Source: Hyphomonas sp.
Lineage (GTDB): Bacteria > Pseudomonadota > Alphaproteobacteria > Caulobacterales > Hyphomonadaceae
Direction: 5' to 3'
Length of the DNA: 64,000 bases
Assembly (NCBI GenBank): GCA_017792365.1
Contig: CP051229.1
Location: 868,001 to 932,000, forward strand
The position numbers and the translations under genes were made by a program. Numbering within the stretch: position 1 is the first letter of the stretch; every line of letters begins with the position of its first letter. The notes under the pieces were generated by a model. It made no database searches, was not told where the DNA came from, and was given only the letters and a program-made list of their open reading frames with translations. Positions 18,368 through 27,555 of the stretch are shown piece by piece.

Positions 18368-18610
18368 GTGTCCATACCCTTCCTATCGGCGTCCGCACCG
18401 CGCAGACGCCTCGATAGTCTTGGGCCGCCGAAATGATGGCGGAAGGACCCGCAAAGCGGGGGCCGGGCCAACCGTCCCGAACCTAACCTGTTTCAGACAT
18501 GAAAACCGTACCCGCGCGACGGCGTCAGGGTCAATCTGGCCAGCGCTTCTGCACGAGACAGCCGGCGCCCTGCGCCCGACCGGCACAGCACTCACGTCTC
18601 GAGATGCCGC

Positions 18611-20011
18611 CTACTCCCCGAAACTCCCCGCAGGCCCCGGAAACACCACCGGCGACTCCGCCCCATCGGCCGAAACCGACGCCACGCCAAAGAAATAATT
18701 GTCGATCACGAGGTTCTCGAACGTCCACTCGCTGACATCGCCAACCCAGCGCGAATGCGTCCATTGCGGCGCATCCGTCAGCCGCCAGTAGACTTTGTAG
18801 CCCGCAAGGTTCGCCGCTTCCTCACCGCTCGGCCGGTCCCACATCAGCTTTGCCGACGGCTGCACCGCGCCCTCGATCCGAACATTCGCCGGAAACGGCG
18901 GCGCCGCCGCCATCCCCGCCAGGCTCACCACATTCAGCGCCGTCAGCTTGCGCGCATAGTCGAAGTCCACGCCCTCGATCACGTCGCCATACGCGCGCCC
19001 GTCCACCACCCGCACATCCTGGTGCTGGCGGTCATAGTGCTCGTTCGTCTCCATGATCCGCACACCGGGAATGCCCGCCTCGTTGAACGGCCGGTGATGC
19101 CCGCCGCGCCCGAACCGGTCGAGCCGGTACACCATCATGACATTGAGGTTCGGAATGAAACGATCCGCCATCACGTCGATATAGCGCGCCAGGTTCCGTG
19201 ACGGGCTGTCCACCTCCCCGCCGGTAAACCGCCTCTGCTCGCCCTCTTCGCGCGTCTCCACCGCCCGCACGCCCTCGGAGAACACACGCGCCGTCGTATT
19301 GTTCGTGACCCCGTTGATGCCGGAAATGTTGCCGATCATGTCGTTGTTCAGCACCGCCTTCAGCCGCCAGCCATTGTCGATGGCATGCGACGCCACGATC
19401 CGCCCGCCGAACAGACCCTGCTCCTCCCCGGCGAGCCCCGCATAGACGATCGTGCCCGCGAACTCGTGCTTCGACAGCACCCGCGCCGCCTCGATCGCGC
19501 CCGCCATCCCCGACGCATTGTCGTTCGCCCCCGGGCTGTCATCGGTCGCGTTCATGACATTGGTGATCCGGCTGTCGATATCGCCCGACATCATCACCAT
19601 CCGGTCGGGATCAGACGTCCCCCTCTGGATCGCCAGCACCGACAGCACCTCAACCGGATCCGGCACGCGCTGCTGCCCGAAGATCACGTTGGACACTTCG
19701 ATGATCTCGAGACACCCGCCGCATTCCGCGGAGATCTCCTCGAACTCCGCCCGGATCCACCGCCGCGCCGCCCCGATGCCACGCGTATCGCTCTCGATCT
19801 CCGAAGCCGTATGCCGCGTCCCGAACCCCGCCAGCGTCCGGATGTCCGCCTCGATCCGCTCCGCCGACACATCCGCCTGCAGCTGATGCAGCAGCGAGAA
19901 CTCCATCGGCGGCGCCACAGCCGGCGTCTGCGCCTGCGCCACGCCCTCGCCGCCAACCGGCGACGCACACGCCGCCAGCCCCACTGACCCCGCCAGCATC
20001 CAGCCCTTCAT
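18611..20011 (-). CDS. M28-family zinc aminopeptidase lipoprotein with C-terminal fibronectin-like domain
   Basis: A 466-residue exported metallopeptidase. The ATG at 20011 gives MKGWMLAGSVGLAACAS, a lipoprotein signal with the lipobox LAAC, so it is anchored to a membrane facing the periplasm. Zinc-binding and catalytic elements of family M28 are seen: SPGANDNASGMAG (Asp ligand), LAGEEQGLFGG (catalytic and ligand Glu), LNNDMIGN (Asp) and METNEHYDRQHQ (His). A GGHHRPFNEAGIPG loop precedes the last. The last 90 residues (from FPANVRIEG to the end) look like a fibronectin type III fold. It probably trims peptides for nutrient uptake. An ORF extension upstream to 20125 has no signal peptide and is rejected. 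Confidence 0.88.
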   Translation of the reverse strand: MKGWMLAGSVGLAACASPVGGEGVAQAQTPAVAPPMEFSLLHQLQADVSAERIEADIRTLAGFGTRHTASEIESDTRGIGAARRWIRAEFEEISAECGGCLEIIEVSNVIFGQQRVPDPVEVLSVLAIQRGTSDPDRMVMMSGDIDSRITNVMNATDDSPGANDNASGMAGAIEAARVLSKHEFAGTIVYAGLAGEEQGLFGGRIVASHAIDNGWRLKAVLNNDMIGNISGINGVTNNTTARVFSEGVRAVETREEGEQRRFTGGEVDSPSRNLARYIDVMADRFIPNLNVMMVYRLDRFGRGGHHRPFNEAGIPGVRIMETNEHYDRQHQDVRVVDGRAYGDVIEGVDFDYARKLTALNVVSLAGMAAAPPFPANVRIEGAVQPSAKLMWDRPSGEEAANLAGYKVYWRLTDAPQWTHSRWVGDVSEWTFENLVIDNYFFGVASVSADGAESPVVFPGPAGSFGE

Positions 20012-20397
20012 CTGCAACCTCTTCAGCGTGAAACGATTGCAGACGCGCAATCCCGCTTTCCTCTGTGCCACAACTTGCCCGAACCCGGCCACCTCACGCA
20101 CGAATCTTCCACGCGCCCCGGCCAATCAAGGCCGGTTCCGATGCCTGCATCGTCAGCAACCCTGCCCCGAAATCGCCCCAATAGATCGTCTTGACCGCGT
20201 ATCGTTTTTCGATGAACTATTATCGTGCGTCGAGCAGCCAATGCCGAAATGGGCCGTCCGACGAACCGCGTCAGTCCGAACGGCTCCACCCCGTCGGCTG
20301 ACGCAACCAGGGTCGCACAGCAGGTTGACCCCACAATGACCTGTCGAGCGATGGAGGCCGGGTCCACACGGGTCCGGCCTCTTGCATCGAAGCCTCG
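20012..20397. other. 386-base gap between the M28 peptidase and pyrD
   Basis: No convincing gene is seen on either strand. The part nearest the peptidase (20012-20125) should carry its promoter. A hairpin next to pyrD is listed separately. The middle contains an AT-richer stretch with TATCGTTTTTCG and ACTATTATCG near 20203-20226 that could be promoter sequence. Only short frames without start signals cross it. Confidence 0.4.
20354..20381 (-). terminator. Hairpin downstream of pyrD
   Basis: GAGGCCGG and CCGGCCTC form a perfect eight-base stem around a 12-base loop, 17 bases beyond the pyrD stop. There is no T run, so it is a terminator-like hairpin rather than a classical intrinsic terminator. 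Confidence 0.4.
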
Positions 20398-21458
20398 CTA
20401 GACCGACGGCCCCACGTCCTTGAGATCGCTCACGCCCTCGGCGCGCATGATCTCCAGCAATTCCCGCTTGATCCGCCGCACCAGCCCCGGCCCGCCATAC
20501 ACCAGCGCGGAATAAAGCTGCACGGCCTGCGCCCCCACCGCCAGCTTGCGCCAGACATCGCGCCCGCTCGCAATGCCCCCGGCGCCGATCAGGTCCTTCT
20601 CGCCGCCCAGCGCCGTCGCAAACTGCGCCAGCACCTCCGTCGACTTCTCCATCAACGGCGCACCCGAAAGCCCCCGGCCTCACCCTTGAAGGCCGAGACC
20701 AGATCATCCGGCCGCTCGATCGTGGTGTTCGACACGATCAGCCCGTCGAGATACCGCGCCGCTTTCACCGCCTCGCAGATCGCCCCGATCGCGCGCTCGT
20801 CGAGATCCGGGGCCACCTTCAGGAACACCGGCCGCCGCCCCATCTCCGCGTCCAGCGCCGCCGCCGCTTCACCCGTCGCGCCCAGCAGGTCCTCCAGCGC
20901 CGTCCCCTCCTGCAGCCCCCGCAGACCCGGCGTGTTCGGCGACGAGATATTCATCGTGACGTACGAGCACTTGCGCCACACCGCCTTCAGCCCGGCGACA
21001 TAATCCGCCACCCAGTCTTCGCTCGCCTTGTTGGCCCCGACATTGGCGCCGACCACACCCCATTTCGGCCGGGCGTCCAGCCGCCGCACAAACGCATCCA
21101 GCCCCTGATTGTTGAACCCCATCCGGTTGATCACCGCCTGGTCCGGCGTCAGGCGGAACAGCCGCGGCTTTGCATTCCCGACCTGCGGCAAGGGCGTAAC
21201 GGTCCCGCACTCGACGAAGCCAAAGCCGTAGCCCAGCATCGGCGTGAACACTTCCGCATCCTTGTCGAACCCCGCCGCCAGCCCAACCGGATTGGGCAAT
21301 TCCAGTCCCGACACGCCAAGCCGCACCTTCAGCTCCGGCGGATCAGCCTTGGGACGCCCCGGCCCGAACCCCGCCTTCAGGCCGGCAATCGCAGCACGGT
21401 GCGCCGCTTCCGGCGGCAGCATGCGCATCCCGACAGTCGCCATCCCGCCCAGGCTCAA
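20398..21458 (-). CDS. pyrD: Dihydroorotate dehydrogenase (quinone), class 2 (frameshift near 20660)
   Basis: Repaired length is about 353 residues, normal for the membrane-associated class 2 enzyme that oxidises dihydroorotate to orotate with FMN and passes electrons to quinone in pyrimidine synthesis. Motifs include NPVGLAAGFDKDAEVF, FGFVECGTVTPLPQVGN, VINRMGFNNQGLD, the active-site MNISSPNTPGLRGLQ with its catalytic Ser, VFLKVAPDL, IVSNTTIERP and, after the break, DLIGAGGIASGRDVW. The frame is lost at FKGEAGG near 20660; the continuation should be LSGAPLMEKS, which needs one added base. The gene is essential for de novo synthesis, so the break is probably a sequence error. It follows the DUF952 gene by 10 bases. 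Confidence 0.9.
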
Positions 21459-21468
21459 CGAAACCGCC

Positions 21469-21864
21469 TCACGAGATCACGTCCGGCTTCTTCTTGGGAT
21501 CAGTGTCGCGATCCCGCGCGCGGGCGACTTCATCCGGCACAAGCGGAACGCCGTCCTCATCCAGCTCCAGCAACCAGATCGATACCGCCTGCGATGCGCG
21601 CACCTCGCCGTACACATGCGGAAACTTGTCGCCGCCGCGCGCCTTCTCCCACTTCAACTGATGCTCGAAGACATCGGCGTCGAACGATGCGAGCACACAC
21701 CCCTCCACCCCGCGAAACCACTTCGCAAGCGTCTCCTGAAGCTGCGTGCGCGTCGAGAAATGAACATAGCCATCCTCGACATCAACCGGCGCACGGATCA
21801 GCGCGCCAGCCTCGGCTGCGGCCCACTGCTCCTTCGTCAGCACCTTGTAAATTCGCTGTCCCAT
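21469..21864 (-). CDS. DUF952 family protein
   Basis: A 131-residue cytosolic protein of the DUF952 family. Characteristic parts are RIYKVLTKEQWAAAEAG at the start, VDVEDGYVHFSTRTQLQETLAKWF and FPHVYGEVRASQAV. The family is common in Proteobacteria and has no established biochemical function. It sits 10 bases ahead of pyrD on the same strand, so the two are probably cotranscribed, an arrangement that suggests no specific role. The C-terminus is charged (DRDTDPKKKPDV). Confidence 0.85.
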   Translation of the reverse strand: MGQRIYKVLTKEQWAAAEAGALIRAPVDVEDGYVHFSTRTQLQETLAKWFRGVEGCVLASFDADVFEHQLKWEKARGGDKFPHVYGEVRASQAVSIWLLELDEDGVPLVPDEVARARDRDTDPKKKPDVIS

Positions 21865-21918
21865 GCCCGACTATTGCTACGCGCCGCCGCTGCGCGCAAT
21901 CCCGCCGTATACGCAGCA

Positions 21919-22617
21919 ATGGCCGTGTCAGGCGTGGTGCATGAAACCACACAGGACCAAGGGCGTTCTATCGGCAACAACCAACCGGCGGACGGCAAGA
22001 CTCAGGCAGACGACGTGGCGACCAACACCCCATTGGAAGACATCATCTCCGACGCGGTCGAAGACACCGACGGCGATGAAGTCTCGCTGCGCGACGTCCT
22101 GGAATTGTACGGCAACCGCTCGTTCGGCGCCATTTTCACCATTCTCGGCCTCCTCTGCGTCATCCCGCCGGTCGGCGCGATCCCGGGCCTGCCGGCCGCA
22201 GTCGGCGTCGTGATTATCCTCTTCTCGGTACAGATGCTGATCGGGCGCAGCCATATCTGGCTGCCCGGCCCGCTCGGCTCCCTGTCGATATCGAAGGACA
22301 AGCTGAAGAAGGCGGAAGATCGCGCATCTCCTGTTCTCTCCTTCATCGACGGCATGATCACCGACCGCCTCGAATGGGCGACTGGCGGCGTCGCGAGATA
22401 TGTTGGCGCCATCCTCGTCACGCTGATGGCGATTGCTCTGATTCCGCTGGAACTGGTGCCGTTCGCGGTGGCCGCGCCCGGCGCCGCCATCACGCTGGTC
22501 GGCGTCGCGCTGCTTGCCCGCGATGGCGCGCTGATGATCCTCGCCTACCTCATTTCCGCCGCCGCAATCTGGGTGCTTATCCAGTATTCGCCTTTGCTGA
22601 AATGGCTGGGCCTCTAG
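21919..22617 (+). CDS. ExoD-like exopolysaccharide synthesis membrane protein
   Basis: A 232-residue membrane protein of the ExoD family. A polar N-terminus of about 45 residues is followed by DGDEVSLRDVLELYGNRSFG, then the conserved ILGLLCVIPPVGAIPGLPA and LFSVQMLIGRSHIWLPGPL, and two to three further hydrophobic helices ending LKWLGL. ExoD was first linked to exopolysaccharide production and nodule invasion in rhizobia; the molecular role is unclear. The ATG at 21919 is preferred because it begins shortly after the divergent DUF952 gene; the frame is open far upstream but only as an antisense of pyrD and DUF952. Confidence 0.8.
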   Translation: MAVSGVVHETTQDQGRSIGNNQPADGKTQADDVATNTPLEDIISDAVEDTDGDEVSLRDVLELYGNRSFGAIFTILGLLCVIPPVGAIPGLPAAVGVVIILFSVQMLIGRSHIWLPGPLGSLSISKDKLKKAEDRASPVLSFIDGMITDRLEWATGGVARYVGAILVTLMAIALIPLELVPFAVAAPGAAITLVGVALLARDGALMILAYLISAAAIWVLIQYSPLLKWLGL

Positions 22618-22680
22618 GCGGATCGCTTCACCGCAGGAAAATCTATCCACGGCCCTCCGTGCTGAACCTACACTTCAGCC

Positions 22681-23184
22681 ATGACCGTCGCAGCAGACAT
22701 GCCGCCGCCCCAACGCGACCAGCCCTCATGGCTGGCCGCGCTTCTGGCGTTTGTCCAGACGCTGCTCGCTGAGTTGTTCGACGACATCATCCTGCCGCTG
22801 GCCTATGGGCCCCGCCCGTCCAGGCGGCGCCTTGCACAGATGGCGGAGCAATTCGCCCGCGCCGAAACCAGCCTCATACGCGCAATCCACAACACCGTAC
22901 GCCTGCACGCAGGCCTCGACCCTCAGGCTGACGATCAGATCTGCTTTCCGCCCCCGCCGCGAACCGGCCCGGAATTCGCCCGCCGCCTCAAGACCTACTA
23001 CCTCATGCTGAACGATCCGCAGACATATATCGGCCGCATGCTCTACCGGATGTTCAGGGACCATCGTCGCCGCCTCTGTGCTGCTGCGATGTTCGACCCG
23101 CTTCCACTCCACCCCGCTCGCCCGCCCCGCGCGCCTTCAAACCGACAGCCGCCGCTCCCGCGCGCGCTCGAACTCTCGGGCTGA
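22681..23184 (+). CDS. Hypothetical protein
   Basis: A 167-residue protein I do not recognise. It has a short hydrophobic stretch (WLAALLAFVQTLLAELFDDIILPLAYG, about residues 17-43), which is amphipathic rather than a clean membrane helix. A basic helical region follows (RPSRRRLAQMAEQFARAET), then RLKTYYLMLNDPQTYIGRM, and a Pro/Arg-rich tail. It starts 63 bases after exoD on the same strand. Codon use agrees with the neighbours (C-rich third positions), which supports it being real. Confidence 0.55.
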   Translation: MTVAADMPPPQRDQPSWLAALLAFVQTLLAELFDDIILPLAYGPRPSRRRLAQMAEQFARAETSLIRAIHNTVRLHAGLDPQADDQICFPPPPRTGPEFARRLKTYYLMLNDPQTYIGRMLYRMFRDHRRRLCAAAMFDPLPLHPARPPRAPSNRQPPLPRALELSG

Positions 23185-23196
23185 TCGCCATTGCGC

Positions 23197-23219
23197 TAGG
23201 ACTATTTTCCTACTAGGAA
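23197..23219. promoter_or_regulatory. Candidate operator of the S24-type regulator
   Basis: The 13-base perfect palindrome TTCCTACTAGGAA lies at 23207-23219, 44 bases before the regulator start. A further TAGGA half-site at 23197-23201 faces TCCTA at 23208-23212, giving three half-sites in a row. The AT-rich TATTTT between them may be a -10 element, so binding would block transcription. Autoregulation is typical for this family. Confidence 0.5.
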
Positions 23220-23263
23220 TTGCTTCCCGTCCTCTGGACGCAAGATAACGGGACATCGCCGCC

Positions 23264-23881
23264 ATGCGCCCTGCCGCCATCTGGTCCGCCATCGACGCCC
23301 TCGCAGAGCGCAATGGCCTGTCGCCCTCCGGTCTCGCCCGCCGCGCCGGCCTCGACGCCACCTCCTTCAACAAGTCCAAGCGCCGCGCGCCGGATGGTTC
23401 GCCGCGCTGGCTCTCCACCGAAAGCCTGATGAAAACGCTCGACGCCGTCGGCGCGACAATGGACGAGTTCATCGCGCTTGCCGAAAACCGCCCGGGCCCC
23501 TTCGCTCCGCTGCTGGGCTTCGCGAAAGCCGGCAATGACGGCTACTTCGACGCGGATGGCTTTCCCGCAGGCGATGGCTGGGAGGAAATCCGCTTCCCCG
23601 GCCTCGAAGGCCAGAACGTCTACGCCCTCCAGATCACCGGCGATTCCATGGAGCCGGTCTACCGCGCCGGCGACCGCATCGTCATCGACCCGGAAGCGGA
23701 ACTGCGCCGCGGCGACCGCGTCGTCGCCCGCACAACCGACGGCGAAGTCCTGGCCAAGCAGCTCGGCCGCCGCACCGCGCGCAGCGTCGAACTCCTCTCG
23801 CTCAATCCCGATTACGCCCCCCGCCAGATCCCAAGGCAGCACATCGCCTGGATGGCCCGCATCCTCTGGGCCAGCCAGTAG
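23264..23881 (+). CDS. XRE-like helix-turn-helix regulator with S24 (LexA-like) peptidase domain
   Basis: A 205-residue repressor of the LexA/CI type. Residues 1-70 form a helix-turn-helix domain (IDALAERNGLSPSGLARRAG, then FNKSKRRAPDGSPRWLS). The C-terminal domain has the self-cleavage signature YALQITGDSMEPVYRAGDR with the nucleophile Ser, IVIDPEAELRRGDRVVART and the catalytic Lys in EVLAKQLG. An Ala-Gly cleavage pair is not obvious: the linker has FAKAGNDGYF, where KAGND could serve. Such proteins respond to DNA damage or other stress, and many lack true autocleavage. A perfect palindrome lies just upstream. No SOS gene is adjacent, so the regulon is unknown. Confidence 0.85.
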   Translation: MRPAAIWSAIDALAERNGLSPSGLARRAGLDATSFNKSKRRAPDGSPRWLSTESLMKTLDAVGATMDEFIALAENRPGPFAPLLGFAKAGNDGYFDADGFPAGDGWEEIRFPGLEGQNVYALQITGDSMEPVYRAGDRIVIDPEAELRRGDRVVARTTDGEVLAKQLGRRTARSVELLSLNPDYAPRQIPRQHIAWMARILWASQ

Positions 23882-23902
23882 CGGCGGCTCCAGGACACAC
23901 CC

Positions 23903-23955
23903 GTCATTCCGGCCGGACCCCGGACCTGATCCGGGGGGAGAGCCGGAACCCAGCC
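23903..23955 (+). repeat. Dispersed palindromic repeat, variant copy
   Basis: It starts GTCATTCCGG and ends GCCGGAACCCAGCC like the other copies, but its inner part is CCCCGGACCTGATCCGGGG, which forms its own stem (CCCCGGA / TCCGGGG). It sits between two convergent genes, where it could act as a bidirectional terminator. Confidence 0.6.
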
Positions 23956-24030
23956 ATCAGAAGTTGCTTCAGGACTCAGGTTCCCGGTCTGCGACACTGG
24001 AGCCCCTACACCCGAGACCACTCGCGCTCG

Positions 24031-24787
24031 CTACAGAACGTCCAGCGCCATAACCTCCGCCGCATCGACGTCAGCGCGCAGCTCGCCCAGAAGCCGCTCC
24101 GCCCGCGCCTGCATCACCCGCTCGACATGATTGTCCGCTGACGCACTTATCGCCTTGACCAGCGCCGCCTCCGCAGGCTCGGTGCCGCCGCGTCGCAACC
24201 AGCGCCCGACCGTAACTCCAGTGCACCCCACATCATCCGGCGCCAGCCCTGCGGCCGCCTCATAATGCATCCGCGCATCCCAAGGCTCGCCCCCACCACC
24301 ATCGCGCCAAACGCCCCGGCCCGCCGCCGCGCCTCGACATGCCAGACCGCAGCAAACCCATGCGCATAAAATTGTCCGGCTCGTCCTCCAGCACGCCTTC
24401 AACGAGCTTTCCCAGATTTGCCAACCCGCTTCGATTGGCCTCCATCAGCGTCATCGACCGCGTCTGCAGCGAGGCCGCAATCGCCATCTGCAACCGCCCC
24501 TCGACATGCCCGCGATCGATCGAAACCGCCTTGGCCGCATTCTGGTAGGCGCGGTCCAGCACATCCGCATCAATATCGCTCGGCCCGGTCATGCACAGCG
24601 CCAGCAGCGACCGCGCCGCAAACGCCAGGTCGTCCGCCGACCCCAGCCGCTCGGCCGCCTCCGCTGCACGCAGGTATTTGCCATCCTCGAATTGCGCAGA
24701 AAGCATCGGATCGGTCGGCGCCGCCCACGCCGCCGCCCCAAATCCCGCCAGACCCAACACAGCCAGGGCTGCGATGCGCCGCTTCAT
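24031..24787 (-). pseudogene. Secreted hypothetical (tetratricopeptide-like) protein with several frameshifts
   Basis: The ATG at 24787 gives a signal peptide (MKRRIAALAVLGLAGFGAAAWAAP). The intact first part has helical pairs such as LRAAEAAERLGSADDLAFAA and AYQNAAKAVSIDRGHVEG, like tetratricopeptide repeats. After DEPDNF near 24375 the frame shifts; the right continuation is YAHGFAAVWHVEARRRAGAF, then near 24305 it shifts again to WDARMHYEAAAGLAPDD. At least one more pair of shifts follows before VKAISASADNHVERVMQ. With four or so breaks in 750 bases, this is either a decayed gene or a patch of poor sequence. The latter is plausible given the many breaks elsewhere. It lies just downstream of lysS on the same strand. 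Confidence 0.5.
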
Positions 24788-24868
24788 GCCCGCCATCCGC
24801 TCCACATAAGAACGCAGAGTCTGCCGCGCATCCACCTTTCCGGCAATGGCCTCGATCAGTCGGAGGAC

Positions 24869-26455
24869 CTAGTCGCGCGCCAGCGCCTCACGAATCATCG
24901 CCGCAGTCTCGGCGACGCCAAACAGCGCGATGAACGACCCGAACCGCGGCCCCTGGCTCTGCCCAAGACAGACCTCATAGATCGCCTTGAACCAGTCACG
25001 CAGCGGCTCGAACTCATGGTCCTTGCCCACCGCGAACACCACCGTCTGCAACGCCTCGCCTTCCAGCGCGCCGTCATAGCCATCGAGCCGCCCGGCCAGG
25101 TCCTCCAGCGCCGCGCGCTCCTTCGCGTCCGGCGCCCGGTAGGTCTTCGCCGGCTTCACGAAGTCCTCGTAATACTTCAGCGCAAACCCCACCAACCGGT
25201 CGAGCAACGGCTCGCTCTCCGGCGTCGCATCCGGCGCCTCGCGACGGATGAACCCCCACAGCACGTCCTTCGTATGCGCGTTCGCCGCCGACACCAGATT
25301 CAGCAGCATCGCAAACGACACCGGCGACGTCCGCTCCGGCGGCGCGCCGCCATGAATGTGCCAAACCGGATTCTCCAGCTGCGCGGCAGCCTCCTCCTCG
25401 CCATACTTCCCGAGAAATGTGATGTACTCATCCACCGCCTTCGGGATCACATCGAAGTAAAGCTTCTTCGCCGCCCGCGGCTTCTGGAACTGATACAGCG
25501 ACAGGCTCTCCTGCGGCGCATACTCCAGCCATTGCTCGACAGAGATCCCGTTGCCCTTCGTCTTCGAGATCTTCTCGCCCTTCTCGTCGAGAAACAGCTC
25601 ATAGACATATTGCTGCGGCGGCTCCGCCCCGAGGATCCGGCAGATCTTGGAATAGACCGGCGCATTCGCCTGGTGGTCCTTGCCGAACATCTCGAAGTCG
25701 ACGCCCAGCGCCGCCCAGCGCATCCCGAAGTCCGGCTTCCACTGCAGCTTCACCGACCCGCCCGTCACCGGCAGCGTGACCTCGCTGTCGTCCTCGTCAA
25801 GGAACGTCACAGTCCCGGCCTTCGCATCGACATGCTGCATCGGCACATACAGCACCCGCCCGGTCGACGGCGAAATCGGCAGGAATGGCGAATACGTCGC
25901 CCGGCGCTCATCGCCCAGCGTCGGCAACATCACCTTCATGATGTCGTCATACCGCTCCGCCGCGCGCTTCAGCATCTCGTCATACGCGCCCGACCGGTAA
26001 AGCTCCGTCGCCGAGGCGAACTCGTACTCGAACCCGAAACTGTCGAGGAACGCGCGCAGCCGCGCATTCATGTTGTGGCCATAGCTCTCATGCGTCCCGA
26101 ACGGATCCGGCACATCCGTCAGCGGCCTCTGCAGATGCTCCTGCAGGCTCCCCGGATTCGGCACCGTGTCCGGCACCTTCCGCATCCCGTCCATGTCATC
26201 CGAGACGCATATCAGCTTGGTCGCATACGCCCCGCCCGTCAGCGCCTCGAACGCCTTGCGCACCATAGTGGTCCGCACCACTTCGCCAAACGTCCCGATA
26301 TGCGGCAGACCCGACGGCCCATAACCCGTCTCGAACACGACCGGCGCATCCTTCGCCCGGCCCTTGCCTTCCAGCGTCTCGATCCGCCTCAACAGCTCGC
26401 GCGCCTGCTCGAACGGCCACGCTTTCGCCTCGGCGGCAATCGTCTGGATGGTCAT
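24869..26455 (-). CDS. lysK: Class I lysyl-tRNA synthetase
   Basis: A 528-residue archaeal-type class I lysyl-tRNA synthetase, which charges tRNA-Lys. The HIGH-type motif is in [17 protein letters not shown] (about residues 46-62) and the KMSKS-type motif is KISKTKGNG (about residues 288-296). Other family features are [32 protein letters not shown] and [12 protein letters not shown]. Many Alphaproteobacteria have this enzyme in place of the usual class II LysRS. The ATG at 26455 has GGAG seven bases upstream; the open frame to 26602 overlaps the next gene and is rejected. Length and motifs are complete, so it is probably the functional enzyme. Confidence 0.95.
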   Translation of the reverse strand: MTIQTIAAEAKAWPFEQARELLRRIETLEGKGRAKDAPVVFETGYGPSGLPHIGTFGEVVRTTMVRKAFEALTGGAYATKLICVSDDMDGMRKVPDTVPNPGSLQEHLQRPLTDVPDPFGTHESYGHNMNARLRAFLDSFGFEYEFASATELYRSGAYDEMLKRAAERYDDIMKVMLPTLGDERRATYSPFLPISPSTGRVLYVPMQHVDAKAGTVTFLDEDDSEVTLPVTGGSVKLQWKPDFGMRWAALGVDFEMFGKDHQANAPVYSKICRILGAEPPQQYVYELFLDEKGEKISKTKGNGISVEQWLEYAPQESLSLYQFQKPRAAKKLYFDVIPKAVDEYITFLGKYGEEEAAAQLENPVWHIHGGAPPERTSPVSFAMLLNLVSAANAHTKDVLWGFIRREAPDATPESEPLLDRLVGFALKYYEDFVKPAKTYRAPDAKERAALEDLAGRLDGYDGALEGEALQTVVFAVGKDHEFEPLRDWFKAIYEVCLGQSQGPRFGSFIALFGVAETAAMIREALARD

Positions 26456-26505
26456 GAAATCAGCTCCGTAAGGAGCGCTCGGCCTAAGGTCACCCGCCCC
26501 AACGG

Positions 26506-27474
26506 TCAAGCAACCCCGCGTCCCTGCCGCCGCGCCCGCGGCAACGCGCCGGCCGGCAGGTCCGCCAGCGGCATGCCCGTCGGCCGCGACTTCGCCACCC
26601 AAAGGAACAGCGGCGGCGCCATCAGCGCCACCAGCCCCAGCTTGATGAACGCGATTCCCGGCACCCCATCGATCGGCAGCATGAACAGCAGCACCGCCAC
26701 CAGACCAATCAGCACGATCACGAACGCCAGCATCGCCACATACCCGAGGTACGAAGCCCCACGGCGCGCCTTCGCATAAGGCGCGATCTCGACAATCCGG
26801 TCGATCAGCCCGCGAACAAACGGCGCGTACGTCGCCGAACGGTCCTCGTAATTCGCAGTCCCCAAAAAATGCGCGTTATCGATCGCAATTCTCCGGCTGT
26901 CGCGCAGGCCCAGCACCGTCTGATGCCGCCACGGCCGAAACTTGGCGGGCGCCAGGCGCCACACCTGCACCTCAAGCACATCGCCAAGGTGCACCCGCTT
27001 CAGCCTTCCCCTGCCATCGCTCTCGACGAGATAGTCTTCCTCGATCCACCAGCCGCGATCCTGCTTGTCGCCGCTTGAGGCGCGCCGCGCATACTGGATG
27101 TCGGCATCATCAGTGTCCGCCGCCGAACGTTGCAGGGTCCTACGGGCGACCGGCGCGACAACAACCTCGTCTAGCGAGGCAATCGGCTCCACCTCGGCCT
27201 CCACCAGCCGCACTTCGGCGTCGTCCTCGTCGTCCTCGTCGTCCTCGTCGTCCTCGTCGTCCTCGTCGTCCTCGTCGTCCTCGTCGTCCTCGTCGTCCTC
27301 GTCGAGGAGATCATCCGTGCGCGCATCCTCCGCCGCAAGCTCATGCTCGCGTTCAGAGCGCTCCGCCGCTGCCATGTTCAATTCATCTTCGCCCGGCGCA
27401 ACGTCCTCGACAGCAGCCGCATGAGCCGTGCCCTGTTCATCGTCGCTCTCGAACTCGTCGTCTGTCTCACCCAT
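26506..27474 (-). CDS. Membrane protein with nine-copy Glu-Asp-Asp tract
   Basis: A protein of 322 residues (327 if the ATG at 27489 is used). The N-terminal 110 residues are extremely acidic and contain EDD repeated nine times. The middle part (about 140-235) is a folded-looking basic and aromatic region with [33 protein letters not shown] and [20 protein letters not shown]. Two hydrophobic helices follow ([21 protein letters not shown] and [19 protein letters not shown]), and a basic tail. I do not recognise a family. The acidic tract could bind calcium or a basic partner. It precedes lysS on the same strand with 50 bases between the two genes. Confidence 0.65.
   Translation of the reverse strand: MGETDDEFESDDEQGTAHAAAVEDVAPGEDELNMAAAERSEREHELAAEDARTDDLLDEDDEDDEDDEDDEDDEDDEDDEDDEDDAEVRLVEAEVEPIASLDEVVVAPVARRTLQRSAADTDDADIQYARRASSGDKQDRGWWIEEDYLVESDGRGRLKRVHLGDVLEVQVWRLAPAKFRPWRHQTVLGLRDSRRIAIDNAHFLGTANYEDRSATYAPFVRGLIDRIVEIAPYAKARRGASYLGYVAMLAFVIVLIGLVAVLLFMLPIDGVPGIAFIKLGLVALMAPPLFLWVAKSRPTGMPLADLPAGALPRARRQGRGVA
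27220..27300 (+). repeat. 9-bp tandem repeat, nine perfect copies
   Basis: The unit GTCGTCCTC repeats nine times without a mismatch and encodes Glu-Asp-Asp on the minus strand. Because the unit is a multiple of three, gain or loss of copies would change protein length without breaking the frame. Confidence 0.95.
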
Positions 27475-27555
27475 GACGCTGCGTCCCATCTCACCGCATG
27501 GCCGGACGACACTTTCGCGCGCCGGCGCAACAGTGGCAACGCTTCCGGCGTGAAC

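Noticed and set aside
20012-20397. Possible small gene between the peptidase and pyrD
   Set aside because: No frame has a ribosome site or a recognisable product. A hairpin and promoter-like sequence explain the region better.
24506-26779. 757-residue plus-strand frame
   Set aside because: It is the antisense of lysyl-tRNA synthetase, with Arg/His-rich composition and no motifs.
27220-27300. CRISPR-like regular repeat
   Set aside because: Units are nine bases, contiguous and without spacers, so this is a coding microsatellite-like tract.
27065-27424. Serine-rich plus-strand frame over the 9-bp repeat
   Set aside because: It is only the complement of the Glu-Asp-Asp tract. The minus frame has a folded domain and membrane helices.
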